Below are positions 26,669 to 35,977 of a stretch of 64,000 nt of DNA, piece by piece. Numbering within the stretch: the stretch's first letter is position 1; the number at the start of each line of letters is the position of its first letter. The notes under the pieces were generated by a model. It had not been told where the DNA came from, did no database searches, and saw only the letters and a program-made list of their open reading frames with translations. The DNA comes from UBA1715 sp045615765 (lineage in GTDB: Bacteria > Bacteroidota > Bacteroidia > Bacteroidales > UBA1715). The position numbers and the translations under genes are program-made. The stretch is taken from contig JAZLFM010000002.1 of the NCBI GenBank assembly GCA_045615765.1, positions 1 through 64,000 of the forward strand, given 5' to 3'.

Positions 26669-28459
26669 TTAGTCGTTTAGTTTTAGAACAGCAAGGAAAG
26701 CTTTTTGTGGGATTTCAACATTACCCACTTGTTTCATTCTTTTCTTACCCTCTTTCTGTTTTTCAAGCAATTTACGCTTACGGGAAATATCACCACCGTA
26801 GCATTTTGCCGTCACATCTTTTCGAACGGCTTTTACTGTTTCGCGGGCGATAACCTTGGTTCCTATTGCTGCCTGAATTGCAACATCAAATTGTTGACGA
26901 GGAATCAAGCCTTTCAATTTCTCACAAATACGTTTACCGAAGTCGTAAGCGTTATTTTGGTGAATAAGAGCCGACAATGCATCGACGGGATCACCATTTA
27001 GTAGGATATCCAATTTGGAAAGTTTTGATTCGCGGAAACCGATAATATGGTAGTCGAACGAAGCGTATCCCTTCGAGATGCTTTTTAGTTTATCATAGAA
27101 ATCGAACACAATTTCACCAAGTGGAAGTTCAAAATTGATTTCCACGCGATTTCCTGTCAAATATGTTTGATTCTTTAGAATACCTCGCTTATCGATACAC
27201 AATTTCATAATCGGACCGATAAATTCAGCATTAGTAATAATTTGTGCAGCGATATAAGGTTCTTCAATGTAATCGATTGAACTTGGATCTGGCAAGTCTG
27301 TTGGGTTGTTTACAATGATTTTTTCACCTTTCTTTGTATAACAATAGTACGAAACGTTAGGCGTAGTAGTAATAACGCTCATATTAAATTCACGATCCAA
27401 ACGCTCTTGTACGATTTCCATGTGAAGTAATCCTAAGAAACCACATCGGAAGCCAAATCCTAATGCTGCAGAAGACTCTGGCTGATAAGTAAGTGACGCA
27501 TCGTTCAACTGTAATTTCTCCATCGAAGCACGTAATGGTTCGTAGTCTTCAGTATCTATCGGGTAAATACCGGCAAACACCATAGGTTTAACTTCTTCGA
27601 AACCATCAATTGCCTTCTCACATTGTCTGTCCTTGTGAGTGATAGTATCACCAACGCGAACTTCGCGAGCTGTTTTTATACCAGAGATAATGTAACCAAC
27701 ATCGCCTGTTTTTACAACAGAGCGAGGTTCCATATCAAGTCGTAAAACGCCAACTTCCAATGCTTCGTATTCTTTTTTTGTATTGATGAATTTCACCAAA
27801 TCATTGGTATGAATTTCACCATTAAGAATTTTATAGTAAGCAATAATTCCTCTGAAAGAATTAAATACCGAGTCAAAAATCAATGCTTGTAGTGGAGCTT
27901 CTGGATCGCCTTTTGGGGCAGGGATTTTTTCGACAATAGTTTGTAGGATTTTTTCCACTCCCAAACCTGTTTTTCCACTGGCTTCAAGGATTTCGTCTCG
28001 GTCGCAACCGATAAGTTCAACGATTTGATCTTTAACTTCTTCAGGCATTGCACTTGGCAAGTCCATTTTGTTAAGGATAGGAATAATTTCCAAATCGTTT
28101 TCTATTGCTAAGTATAGGTTCGAAATTGTTTGTGCCTGAATACCTTGGGTTGCGTCAACAATTAGTAAAGCGCCCTCGCAAGCCGCAATAGAACGGGAAA
28201 CTTCATAAGAAAAATCCACGTGTCCCGGAGTGTCGATAAGATTAAGCACATATTTTTGACCATTATAGGTGTAATCCATTTGGATTGCGTGGCTCTTAAT
28301 CGTAATGCCTCGTTCGCGTTCCAAATCCATATCATCAAGAATTTGATCTTGTGCGTCACGTTCAGAAACGGTGTGGGTAAATTCCAAAAGTCTATCGGCC
28401 AAGGTACTTTTACCGTGGTCAATATGTGCAATGATACAGAAATTGCGAATGTGCTCCAT
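26669..28459 (-). CDS. lepA: Elongation factor 4 (LepA)
   Basis: A 596-residue ribosome-associated GTPase that back-translocates or helps 30S assembly. G1 AHIDHGKST (11-19), G3 DTPGHVDF, G4 NKMD, then EF-G-like domains and the LepA-specific C-terminus (CYGGDISRKRKLLEKQKEGKKRMK). Start is ATG 28459 (MEHIRNFCIIAHIDHGK, the family N-terminus); a longer form would begin upstream of the TATATTTG box at 28475-28482. Confidence 0.97.
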   Translation of the reverse strand: MEHIRNFCIIAHIDHGKSTLADRLLEFTHTVSERDAQDQILDDMDLERERGITIKSHAIQMDYTYNGQKYVLNLIDTPGHVDFSYEVSRSIAACEGALLIVDATQGIQAQTISNLYLAIENDLEIIPILNKMDLPSAMPEEVKDQIVELIGCDRDEILEASGKTGLGVEKILQTIVEKIPAPKGDPEAPLQALIFDSVFNSFRGIIAYYKILNGEIHTNDLVKFINTKKEYEALEVGVLRLDMEPRSVVKTGDVGYIISGIKTAREVRVGDTITHKDRQCEKAIDGFEEVKPMVFAGIYPIDTEDYEPLRASMEKLQLNDASLTYQPESSAALGFGFRCGFLGLLHMEIVQERLDREFNMSVITTTPNVSYYCYTKKGEKIIVNNPTDLPDPSSIDYIEEPYIAAQIITNAEFIGPIMKLCIDKRGILKNQTYLTGNRVEINFELPLGEIVFDFYDKLKSISKGYASFDYHIIGFRESKLSKLDILLNGDPVDALSALIHQNNAYDFGKRICEKLKGLIPRQQFDVAIQAAIGTKVIARETVKAVRKDVTAKCYGGDISRKRKLLEKQKEGKKRMKQVGNVEIPQKAFLAVLKLND

Positions 28460-28474
28460 CGTATATATTTTTGG

Positions 28475-28482
28475 CAAATATA
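28475..28482 (-). promoter_or_regulatory. -7 box (TATATTTG) for lepA
   Basis: Exact TAnnTTTG match 15 bases before the lepA ATG at 28459; it rules out the longer start. Confidence 0.55.
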
Positions 28483-28530
28483 ACAAAAAGGCATTAATTA
28501 TCTGTTTACTATTATTTCAAACAAAAATCG

Positions 28531-28538
28531 TATTTTTG
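28531..28538 (+). promoter_or_regulatory. -7 box (TATTTTTG) for the Imm33-like gene
   Basis: Exact TAnnTTTG match 17 bases before the ATG at 28556. Confidence 0.5.
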
Positions 28539-28555
28539 CGTAGAATCATTTGGTT

Positions 28556-28885
28556 ATGGCAGATAATAAATACAAACTTCAAGTTGCTGATTTACAAGAT
28601 TTAGTAAAGCCTATGGGCTATTGCATCGCATCGGATAGAATTACTGTTGATGGTGCAAAAGTTGGTTTTGCATATCGCGAAGAAAAAGAAGACGAAGAGG
28701 ATAGTGGCTGGCGTTTTCTTGCCGGCGACGAAACCGACGAATATCTTGATGACCAACAACATTTTATGATGTTTGATGTAAACTATATAGCCAATATTGA
28801 TCAAGCTATTATAAAAATTCTACGTGCAAAGATTGGTTCTGAGTTTGAACGTGTGGAAGGAACTGATGAATTCCAAAAATATTAG
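28556..28885 (+). CDS. Imm33-like (DUF2185) protein
   Basis: The 109-residue protein fits the DUF2185/Imm33-like fold: CIASDRITVDGAKVGFAYRE, then DSGWRFLAGDETDEYLDD, then VNYIANIDQAIIKILRAKIGSEFER. Some family members are immunity proteins of polymorphic toxin systems, but most occur alone as here, with no toxin gene in reach, so its role is open. I start it at ATG 28556, not the TTG two codons upstream. Its stop overlaps that of the convergent flippase by four bases (TTAG). Confidence 0.82.
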   Translation: MADNKYKLQVADLQDLVKPMGYCIASDRITVDGAKVGFAYREEKEDEEDSGWRFLAGDETDEYLDDQQHFMMFDVNYIANIDQAIIKILRAKIGSEFERVEGTDEFQKY

Positions 28886-30381
28886 GATTTTTTTATTCCT
28901 ATTTTCTTCAAGATAGAATCTGCTAATTCGTTCACGTCTTCAGATATGTGAGTGACGTATATAGTTGTACAGAACAAGATTGTAAGTGCGGAACTTTTAA
29001 TCACAATATCACAGATGAAATTCCCCGTTTCTGGTAGTAAGAAACAAGTTCCGTATGTAGCGACACCTATTACTATAATAGCTACATGATGCCAAGAATA
29101 TGGTTGCAAATTCCATTTTCTATGTACATACGAGAATGCAACTATGTTATAAATAATTCTTGCTATACACGAAGAAATAGCTGCTCCGCTAATTCCATAG
29201 AGGGGAATGAACACAAAGTTCAAGGCTATAATTCCTACAATTAATGCAAACGTCCAATGGGAAAGTTTTTCATATTGTGTTGAATTGCTTACAATATCTT
29301 TATTTATACCAGATGCCATATCGGTAAGATTCATAATACCGATAAAAACAATTACCCAGCGTCCTGCGGAATATTCTTCAGGAATAAGTTGAAAGATATA
29401 ATCTAAATTGATGCATAGTCCGAAAAACACAAGTGTTCCAACTATAAGTTGCGTAATCGTACTTTTTTTATATAAGACTTGTAATTGTTGCAAATCATTT
29501 TGTTTCCACGCCTCGGCAACTAATGTAGAGGTTATTTTTTGTAACGGTCTGTTTGGTAAAATTACCATTGTGGCAAAATACGAGCAGGTTGTATATATGC
29601 CGACTTGTGCCAATGGATTTTCTATCATCAATTTTTCTATCATTACACGATCTATATTGATGACAATAATATTTGCAGACGTTATGATAATTCCGAAAAC
29701 ACTGACACGAAACAATTCTTTTCCCATTTGTTTGTCAATAAGGGAAAAATTAGGTTGAAGGAAGAGTTGTCTGTCTTTCAACAGTGCAAAAATCATATAG
29801 AAAAATACAACTCCGTAAATACAAACATACCAATAAACAAACGATTGAAAATCAAAACAATTCAGAATATAGAACAGTATCAAAATCATTGTTAGGATTC
29901 GTACCACAACTTCTTTCATAACTATACCGCGTGTAGCATTAAACAATGCTTTTGTATAGCAATCGAAAATGTTGAAGAAAGCGGTAAAAATGAACATAGG
30001 AATTATAAGAATTGCATATTCCTGTAGTAGATTTCCGCTCGAATCACTATTGTTTGAAATAATGTATGGATATAGTAAATGAAAAAGTCCGATGGCGAGT
30101 ATTGTAGCAATTGCAACAACAAGAACCGTTAGAAATAGAAAACCGTTGTGTTTTTTATTTTCGTCCCGGAAGTAGGGAAACATTCTTGTGATGGTGTTGG
30201 TAAATCCTGCTGAACAAAATTGTGCGAAAAGAGTTCCGTATGTTACCAACAAGTTTAGCAAACCAATTTGTTCTGCGTCAAGATAATGGGGGAATAAAAG
30301 TGCGCTTGTGACAAAGCCCAGGAATGCTCCGAGATAAACCCAGAACGAACCAATAATCGATTGTGTGCGAACTATTCCCAT
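28882..30381 (-). CDS. Oligosaccharide/lipid-linked polysaccharide flippase (MATE/MVF superfamily)
   Basis: The 499-residue integral membrane protein has about 14 helices and opens with RTQSIIGSFWVYLGAFLGFVTS, as in Bacteroidetes Wzx-like flippases that turn undecaprenyl-linked sugars across the inner membrane. INKDIVSNSTQYEK and GISGAAISSCIAR are typical loop motifs. Two glycosyltransferases lie elsewhere in the window but not adjacent. Downstream of YfhO across a palindromic hairpin, so co-transcription is plausible. Confidence 0.85.
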   Translation of the reverse strand: MGIVRTQSIIGSFWVYLGAFLGFVTSALLFPHYLDAEQIGLLNLLVTYGTLFAQFCSAGFTNTITRMFPYFRDENKKHNGFLFLTVLVVAIATILAIGLFHLLYPYIISNNSDSSGNLLQEYAILIIPMFIFTAFFNIFDCYTKALFNATRGIVMKEVVVRILTMILILFYILNCFDFQSFVYWYVCIYGVVFFYMIFALLKDRQLFLQPNFSLIDKQMGKELFRVSVFGIIITSANIIVINIDRVMIEKLMIENPLAQVGIYTTCSYFATMVILPNRPLQKITSTLVAEAWKQNDLQQLQVLYKKSTITQLIVGTLVFFGLCINLDYIFQLIPEEYSAGRWVIVFIGIMNLTDMASGINKDIVSNSTQYEKLSHWTFALIVGIIALNFVFIPLYGISGAAISSCIARIIYNIVAFSYVHRKWNLQPYSWHHVAIIVIGVATYGTCFLLPETGNFICDIVIKSSALTILFCTTIYVTHISEDVNELADSILKKIGIKKS

Positions 30382-30390
30382 TCTATTATT

Positions 30391-30418
30391 GTAGAGACGA
30401 TGTGTACATCGTCTCCAT
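30391..30418. repeat. GTAGAGACGATGT...ACATCGTCTC palindrome
   Basis: Perfect 10-bp arms 30394-30403 and 30406-30415 lie in the 40-base gap between the YfhO and flippase genes. The GAGACG/CGTCTC core recurs at 56425 and, as AGACG, in the lepA terminator. It looks like a REP-type palindrome; read on the minus strand there is no strong T tract, so it may stabilise or process the mRNA rather than end it. Confidence 0.6.
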
Positions 30419-30421
30419 TGT

Positions 30422-32824
30422 TTATTTTGTGTAATATTTTTTTAATTCGTAGCCTGCAATTGCAAGGAATGAAATCAATAATATGCACGAGAATATAAGC
30501 GAAATCTTATCTGTAATGTAGAATGCTTTTGGTTCAAATTTGAAGGTAATTTCGTGGTTTCCTGCAGGAATTTCTAGTCCGCGTAATACATAGTTGGCAC
30601 GGAAATGTGGAACTAAGTTGTTGTCAATATATGCATTCCAACCTTTATCGTAGAAGATTTCAGAGAAAATTGCCACGCCTGTTTTTGAATTGTTTGTCGT
30701 GTAATGCAATTCTTCTGGATGATACGATGTCAATTGTATGCTTGCCGCAGAATCAACTACGAATATTGTGTCCGATACGGAGTATCGTTGGTCAACAAAT
30801 GCTTCATTTCGTGGATCAAATACTTTTAATGCTGAAATTTCAGCATTTGCATCAGGAACAATATGAATGTTCTTTATGAACCACGCGTTGCCTAAAGCAT
30901 CTTGGTTGTATTGTGCTGTTGGTTGTTGGTTTTCACCAGGAAGAATGAAATATTTTGTGTTTAACATACAGTACACAGCCATATTTTGTTTAGACAAGCA
31001 AGAGTCTATCAATTCTTGATAGCGACGCATTTTTGCACCGTGATATCCTCCAACCGATTTGTGGAAATACGATGTAGAAGCATCGTTGAATGGACTTACA
31101 GTAAAGTTCATCACACGGAAGTTTGGATCAGTATCTTGTAAAATCGTTCTGTCTGCTGGAGTTGGTTGAAACAAATATTTTGTTGCTTTTACAAAGTCGT
31201 CATTATTTAAATAACGCTTATTTACAGGGAGCATATCAAGTATTACAACACCGGCGAGAAGGGAAACAATGACGGTTGAATTTTTGATAACATCAAATTT
31301 GTAAAGTGACAATATTCCAAAGCCGGCTGCTACAATCATCAAAGAACGAATTATATCGCCAGTCATCATTGCCTTACGGTCTGCTAAAAGTGATGGAAGT
31401 AACCAATCTGGTAACATGTCTGCATCGTGTGCTCCTTGGAAAGACCACAATCCTGCGGTTATAAATAACAATAATAAGAATCCGCCAACAATACCAAAGG
31501 CAAGTGTTAACTTTTTGAATGCGATATCTTTCTGGTTGTCTTCTAAAAATTTCTTTATCGCTATTATTGCAAGAAGTGGCATAGTAAATTCTGCTATTAC
31601 TAGTATCATAGACACGGTGCGGAATTTATTATAACCAGGGAAGTAGTCTAAAAATAAGTCGGTAAGGAACATAAAATTGTGTCCCCAAGCTAGTAAGATT
31701 GAGAATAAGGTAAGAAATGCCAGCCACCATTTTATTGGTCCGGTAACATACAATAAGCCAAATACGAATAAGAATATTACTAAAGCTCCGATGTAAACTG
31801 GTCCGGAAGTTACTGGCTGTTCGCCCCAGTATGTAGGCATACTTTTAACGATTTTTCCAGCATTTGGAACATTGTATTGTTTCAATGTTTTGAATGTTTC
31901 CGAATCTTTATCTAATTCACTTGACGACGCACCACCTTTAAAATTTGGTACAAGTAAGTCTATGGTTTCGCTTATGCCATAACTCCAAGCTGTAGCGTAA
32001 TCTTTATCCAATCCGCTTGTTTTATTTTCATCGTTTGTTGTTAGTTCTGATTTTCCACGAATCGAGTCTTTTCCATAGTCGTATGTCGCGTAAAATCTGC
32101 TGAAGTTTGCACCTACGGCCAATAATAAGCCTGCTAACAATAAAAGTGATGGTTGTAAGAATTTCTTCATAAATTCTTTTGTCTTAATTGCATCGTACAA
32201 TACAAACAAAACAAAAACGATGCAGATCAAGGCTGTATAGTAAACGATTTGTAGGTGGTTTGCGATTAAGTCAAGGGCAAGAATCATTGCGAAAATAGCA
32301 CTTCCTAACAACTTTTTGTCTTTACAATAAGTAACATATACCGAAGCAACTATTAGTGGTAGTTGCCCAAGTGCAATACATTTGGTAATATGTCCGGCTT
32401 CAAGAATTATGAAAAAATATGATGAAAGTCCATAAAACAAAGCCCCTAAGGCAGAAATACCCATTGGCATTCCGACTAATAGGAGAGCAAGAAAAGCCCA
32501 TACAAAATACATAAGAATAATCATCTCTGGATGATCAACTGTTGTGTGGAATGCATCGTAAATGTAGCGAACAACATTGCTTGTTGTTATGTGAATAAGA
32601 TATGTAGGCATACCACTAAACATACTGTTTGTCCATAAAGGAGAATCGCCAGTTTGTTCTTCATATTGCATAGATTCGTGTGCGGCACCTTGCCATTGAA
32701 GCACATCGTGTTGGCGTAGTTCTTTGCCGTCGAGTATTGGACTAACATAGAAAACCGACATAAACGCAAATCCTATAATTATCAATGCACTTATAAGTAA
32801 TGGTTTGTAATTGAATGTTTTCAT
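30422..32824 (-). CDS. YfhO-family membrane protein
   Basis: An 800-residue inner-membrane protein: N-terminal helix, GT-C-like bundle of about 12 further helices with DVLQWQGAAHESMQY and GMPTYLIH loops near residues 40-75, a soluble domain at ~570-770 ending in KGWNAYIDNNLVPHFRANYVLRG, and a final helix. YfhO proteins resemble glycosyltransferases that decorate teichoic or other surface polymers; the substrate here is unknown. It may share a transcript with the flippase below it and the barrel gene above. Confidence 0.88.
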   Translation of the reverse strand: MKTFNYKPLLISALIIIGFAFMSVFYVSPILDGKELRQHDVLQWQGAAHESMQYEEQTGDSPLWTNSMFSGMPTYLIHITTSNVVRYIYDAFHTTVDHPEMIILMYFVWAFLALLLVGMPMGISALGALFYGLSSYFFIILEAGHITKCIALGQLPLIVASVYVTYCKDKKLLGSAIFAMILALDLIANHLQIVYYTALICIVFVLFVLYDAIKTKEFMKKFLQPSLLLLAGLLLAVGANFSRFYATYDYGKDSIRGKSELTTNDENKTSGLDKDYATAWSYGISETIDLLVPNFKGGASSSELDKDSETFKTLKQYNVPNAGKIVKSMPTYWGEQPVTSGPVYIGALVIFLFVFGLLYVTGPIKWWLAFLTLFSILLAWGHNFMFLTDLFLDYFPGYNKFRTVSMILVIAEFTMPLLAIIAIKKFLEDNQKDIAFKKLTLAFGIVGGFLLLLFITAGLWSFQGAHDADMLPDWLLPSLLADRKAMMTGDIIRSLMIVAAGFGILSLYKFDVIKNSTVIVSLLAGVVILDMLPVNKRYLNNDDFVKATKYLFQPTPADRTILQDTDPNFRVMNFTVSPFNDASTSYFHKSVGGYHGAKMRRYQELIDSCLSKQNMAVYCMLNTKYFILPGENQQPTAQYNQDALGNAWFIKNIHIVPDANAEISALKVFDPRNEAFVDQRYSVSDTIFVVDSAASIQLTSYHPEELHYTTNNSKTGVAIFSEIFYDKGWNAYIDNNLVPHFRANYVLRGLEIPAGNHEITFKFEPKAFYITDKISLIFSCILLISFLAIAGYELKKYYTK

Positions 32825-32855
32825 ATCTAAAAAGTTTTATGTCTAATTGTTATTG

Positions 32856-34043
32856 TTAAAAAGCTTCACGCATTGTCATATAAACACCGGAATCTCCAAA
32901 ACTTCCTCGCCCGTAGTCGATGCGTAAGTTTATGTTGTTTTTAACATCGCTTTGGAAGCGAATACCGGCTCCGTACACGTATTTTATGCCTTTGAAATCA
33001 AAATCAGCGGAAGAAGAGCATGTGTCGCCAAATCCTCCAAAAACCACAGCACTAAAACGACTCCAAATATGTTTTCGCAACTCTGCTTGAGCATAATATG
33101 CGTTTTTGTCAATATATATGTATTTGTTAGAAATACCACGCATTCTTGTCATTCCACCTAATTGATACATACTGTAAAATGGAATGTCTCCATCGCTAAC
33201 ACCCCAAAAGATTTGTGTTGCGAGAATCAAATCTTTATAAAGACGCATATATTTTCGCATGTTTATTTCTGCCGCATGGAAAGAGTACGCATTTGCATTA
33301 TATGGAGCAAAATATTTAAAACCGACAGTTATTAATTCTCCATGGGTTGGATAGTTTACGTTGTTTCGGCGGTCAAATGTGAAATGTGGCCCAAGACCGA
33401 ACAACACGGGATTCTTTAATTCTGGAATATCATGCCCGATATCGTTAGCGCCTAAAGATTCACATTTTCTGTGTGAAATATCGAACATAAATCCTAAGTA
33501 ACAAGTTTGGGTTAGTTCCTTTGATACATTCCCCATAAATTGAAAATCGTGCATGTCGAATTTTACAGGATTTGTGTTTAATGTATCATTCCCAATACCA
33601 TAGAATTTATCAGGAGAAATTTGATATTGCAGATTTGCATTTATCATGACTCCGTGAGTAGCATAAATTACCATATCCGATTTTAAATTCAACCAATTGT
33701 TTGTTGAATATGATGCTAGGCTCGATATTGATGTCGGACGGTAAAACCGTATTTTCTTATTTTCTTTGTTGTTAGGTTCAATTATGATAAGCGACAATGC
33801 ACCCAACGAAAGTCCGCTTGCTGGGTCAAAACCTAATGACGGGTACAACTTTGATGAGAATCTTCCGCGTCTGTATTCAAATTTTTGCATTACGCGGTCA
33901 ATAATATTTGCTTTTTCAGTAGCAGGTACGCTATCGGAAACGATGGTCGCAAGTGTGTCAGAACTAGAGGAAACAGATTCTGTTTCTTGGCTATAACTGT
34001 ACATAGATAGCAAAAGCAGAAGTAGAGTAAGAGTTTTTTTCAT
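32856..34043 (-). CDS. Surface-antigen/BamA-type outer-membrane beta-barrel
   Basis: A 395-residue protein with a cleavable signal (KKTLTLLLLLLSMYSYSQ) and a C-terminal bacterial surface antigen (BamA/TamA-like) barrel of repeated amphipathic strands, including GGMTRMRGI and GAGIRFQ, and the final aromatic YMTMREAF. No POTRA repeats are obvious, so this is a short barrel of the Omp85-like kind, not BamA itself. ATG 34043 is preferred to a GTG nine codons upstream because the signal peptide begins there. Confidence 0.78.
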   Translation of the reverse strand: MKKTLTLLLLLLSMYSYSQETESVSSSSDTLATIVSDSVPATEKANIIDRVMQKFEYRRGRFSSKLYPSLGFDPASGLSLGALSLIIIEPNNKENKKIRFYRPTSISSLASYSTNNWLNLKSDMVIYATHGVMINANLQYQISPDKFYGIGNDTLNTNPVKFDMHDFQFMGNVSKELTQTCYLGFMFDISHRKCESLGANDIGHDIPELKNPVLFGLGPHFTFDRRNNVNYPTHGELITVGFKYFAPYNANAYSFHAAEINMRKYMRLYKDLILATQIFWGVSDGDIPFYSMYQLGGMTRMRGISNKYIYIDKNAYYAQAELRKHIWSRFSAVVFGGFGDTCSSSADFDFKGIKYVYGAGIRFQSDVKNNINLRIDYGRGSFGDSGVYMTMREAF

Positions 34044-34076
34044 TTTGCTGTTGCTATATATCTTGTTCACAAGAGG

Positions 34077-34676
34077 TTATCGTCTTATTTGACCTTTTTT
34101 CTTGTTGTTATTGTTGCTACTGGTTGGAGCCTGTTTGTTTTGAGTTGAGGTCGTTGTCTTCGATGTTGTAGTTCTTGCTCCTGGTTTTACAGGTTCTTCG
34201 TCAACAATCTCTTTTGCCATAAAAATCTGACGGCGTATGGTACTCTCATCCGATTCAAAAGCGCCTACACTCGAATCTTCAATAGTAAGTGTACTAACCG
34301 AAGAATTTTCTATAAGGAAGTCGTCGATTTTACAGTTTCGGATTTTTAAATCAGTGATTGTTGCATTTGTAAGCGTTAGAAACTCACAAATAACATTTTC
34401 TATAACTACGTTGGTAATCACTGTTTTTTCTATAGTAATGTCAGTTGCTGTTACATTTGTAACTGAAGACTCTACTGTAACAACGTTGGTAATTAACACA
34501 TTTTCAGGTCCGTATTTTCCTGCAATAGAGTCTGCCACACGCTCAGCGTATGTTTTTCTTGGAGCTTCTTTTGTCGTTTTAGCTGTTGAAGCTTTAGAGC
34601 TTGGCGATGGACGGGATTGTGCGTCAACTTGTGCATAAGCAAATACGCATAGTAATATTACAAGAAGTTTCTTCAT
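34077..34676 (-). CDS. Small secreted beta-solenoid protein of unknown function
   Basis: The 199-residue protein has a signal peptide (MKKLLVILLCVFAYAQVDAQ) and a central run (~58-150) of short turns rich in V/I/T/N/E (ITNVVTVESS, VTNVTATDIT, IENVICEF, LTLTNATI, LKIRNCKIDDFLIENSS) that alternates hydrophobic residues like a right-handed beta-helix or pentapeptide-type solenoid. The tail is Thr/Lys/Asn-rich and strongly basic (NNNNKKKGQIRR). I know no matching family; it precedes the surface-antigen barrel by 33 bases. Confidence 0.72.
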   Translation of the reverse strand: MKKLLVILLCVFAYAQVDAQSRPSPSSKASTAKTTKEAPRKTYAERVADSIAGKYGPENVLITNVVTVESSVTNVTATDITIEKTVITNVVIENVICEFLTLTNATITDLKIRNCKIDDFLIENSSVSTLTIEDSSVGAFESDESTIRRQIFMAKEIVDEEPVKPGARTTTSKTTTSTQNKQAPTSSNNNNKKKGQIRR

Positions 34677-34679
34677 TTC

Positions 34680-34697
34680 GTTTACAATTTTGTAAAC
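34680..34697. promoter_or_regulatory. Inverted repeat GTTTACAATTTTGTAAAC at the start of the solenoid gene
   Basis: Eight-bp perfect arms around a TT centre, between the TATCTTTG box and the ATG. It is either an operator overlapping the start site or a 5' hairpin. Confidence 0.45.
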
Positions 34698-34704
34698 AAA
34701 GATA
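34697..34704 (-). promoter_or_regulatory. -7 box (TATCTTTG) for the solenoid/barrel genes
   Basis: Exact TAnnTTTG match on the minus strand, abutting the inverted repeat, 20 bases before the ATG. Confidence 0.5.
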
Positions 34705-34743
34705 CATTTTTTCTCATAATATCAATAAGATGGGAGAGGCAGA

Positions 34744-35166
34744 TTATAGGAATGACTTTTTTTGTTCCATATACGATTGAAGAATAATTGTAGCACTAAT
34801 ACTGTCCACAATTTCTTTATTTTGTCTTTGTTTTTTCTTCATACCGCCGTCCAGCATTGCCTGGTGTGCGATAGTTGAAGTAAAACGTTCATCCATTTCG
34901 CTTATGGACATATTAGGGAATTGTGATTTAAAATGTTTTTCGAATATCAAAACGTTTTTCGCATTTTCTGAATTTTCGTTGCGTAGAGTTTTTGGCAATC
35001 CAATCACAACGTGGTCAACAGTTTCTTTTGCGAAATAATCTTTCAAAAACTGCATCAAGTCGCAGGTACGCACTGTTGTCAACGCGCTTGCAATAATTTG
35101 CAAGGGATCTGTCACTGCTATGCCAGTGCGTTTTGTTCCATAATCAATAGCAAGAATTCTTCCCAT
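34744..35166 (-). CDS. ruvX: Holliday-junction resolvase/pre-16S rRNA nuclease family YqgF
   Basis: The 140-residue YqgF protein has an RNase H-like fold: ILAIDYGTKRTGIAVTD near the start with a metal-binding Asp at 8, VIGLPKT in the middle and the DERFTST motif near 97. In E. coli YqgF matures 16S rRNA ends. Start ATG is 7 bases from a TACCTTTG box (35174-35181). No clear terminator between its stop and the solenoid gene's promoter region. Confidence 0.92.
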   Translation of the reverse strand: MGRILAIDYGTKRTGIAVTDPLQIIASALTTVRTCDLMQFLKDYFAKETVDHVVIGLPKTLRNENSENAKNVLIFEKHFKSQFPNMSISEMDERFTSTIAHQAMLDGGMKKKQRQNKEIVDSISATIILQSYMEQKKSFL

Positions 35167-35173
35167 AACGAGC

Positions 35174-35181
35174 CAAAGGTA
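35174..35181 (-). promoter_or_regulatory. -7 box (TACCTTTG) for ruvX
   Basis: Exact TAnnTTTG match 7 bases before the ATG; predicts an almost leaderless mRNA. Confidence 0.5.
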
Positions 35182-35275
35182 TTAAAATTTATGACTATGT
35201 GCGAAAAAGTGCCTGTAAAATCGTGCTTGCCGATTCGATAAAACACAGTATATTTACAATGAAAAATTTGTAATT

Positions 35276-35968
35276 ATGAAGAAAATAGTTGTTTTAACTG
35301 GCGCAGGTATTAGTGTTGAATCTGGAATTAAAGCATTCCGTAGTGAAGATGGTTTGTGGGAAAATTTTCCTGTTGAGGAAGTAGCAACACATAGTGCCTG
35401 GTTTCGAAATCCTCAATTAATGTTGGATTTTTACAACAATATGCGCAAAAGTTTGGAAGAAAAACAACCGAATCCTGCTCATATTTGCTTAGCCGAAAAA
35501 GAGAAAGATTTTGATATAACCGTAGTAACACAAAATGTTGATAATCTTCACGAAAGAGCTGGTAGTTCAAAAGTAATTCATCTCCACGGAGAGTTGACAA
35601 AAGCTTGTAGTTCAAAAGATGAAAACGATGAGTCTTGCTTTGTTGAGATTGGTTATAATCCAATAAAAATGGGTGACAAAGCAAAAGATGGTTCTCAACT
35701 TCGACCACAAATAGTATTTTTCGAAGAAGCAGTGCCTAATATTGCTCCTGCTGCAAAATTGGTGTCCGAAGCAGATATAATGATAGTTATAGGAACGTCA
35801 ATGCAAGTGTATCCTGCTGCAGGTCTTGTCGGATATGTAAAAGAAGGTACCCCAATTTATTTTGTTGATCCGCAACCAAGGGTGTCGCCGTTGACAAATC
35901 TTACCGTTATTGCCGAACCTGCCTCGACTGGTGTTAAAAAGGCATTTGATATGATCGAGAAATTATAA
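35276..35968 (+). CDS. Sir2-family NAD-dependent protein deacylase without a zinc Cys tetrad
   Basis: A 230-residue sirtuin: GAGISVESGIKAFR (9-22), TQNVDNLHERAG and the catalytic His in HLHGEL. The zinc-binding CxxC...CxxC is missing; only CSSKDENDESC follows the catalytic stretch, then LRPQIVFFEE. E. coli CobB recognises succinyl-lysine with Tyr92 and Arg95; here the Tyr is kept (FYNNM) but the +3 position is Met, so desuccinylase activity is doubtful. Relatives in Bacteroidetes that I recall share the reduced zinc loop. Transcribed alone, with a terminator after it. Confidence 0.88.
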   Translation: MKKIVVLTGAGISVESGIKAFRSEDGLWENFPVEEVATHSAWFRNPQLMLDFYNNMRKSLEEKQPNPAHICLAEKEKDFDITVVTQNVDNLHERAGSSKVIHLHGELTKACSSKDENDESCFVEIGYNPIKMGDKAKDGSQLRPQIVFFEEAVPNIAPAAKLVSEADIMIVIGTSMQVYPAAGLVGYVKEGTPIYFVDPQPRVSPLTNLTVIAEPASTGVKKAFDMIEKL

Positions 35969-35977
35969 ATTTTGAAG

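Noticed and set aside
28556..28885. Imm33-like gene as part of a toxin-immunity system
   Set aside because: No toxin or secretion gene adjoins, and Imm33/DUF2185 proteins commonly occur alone.
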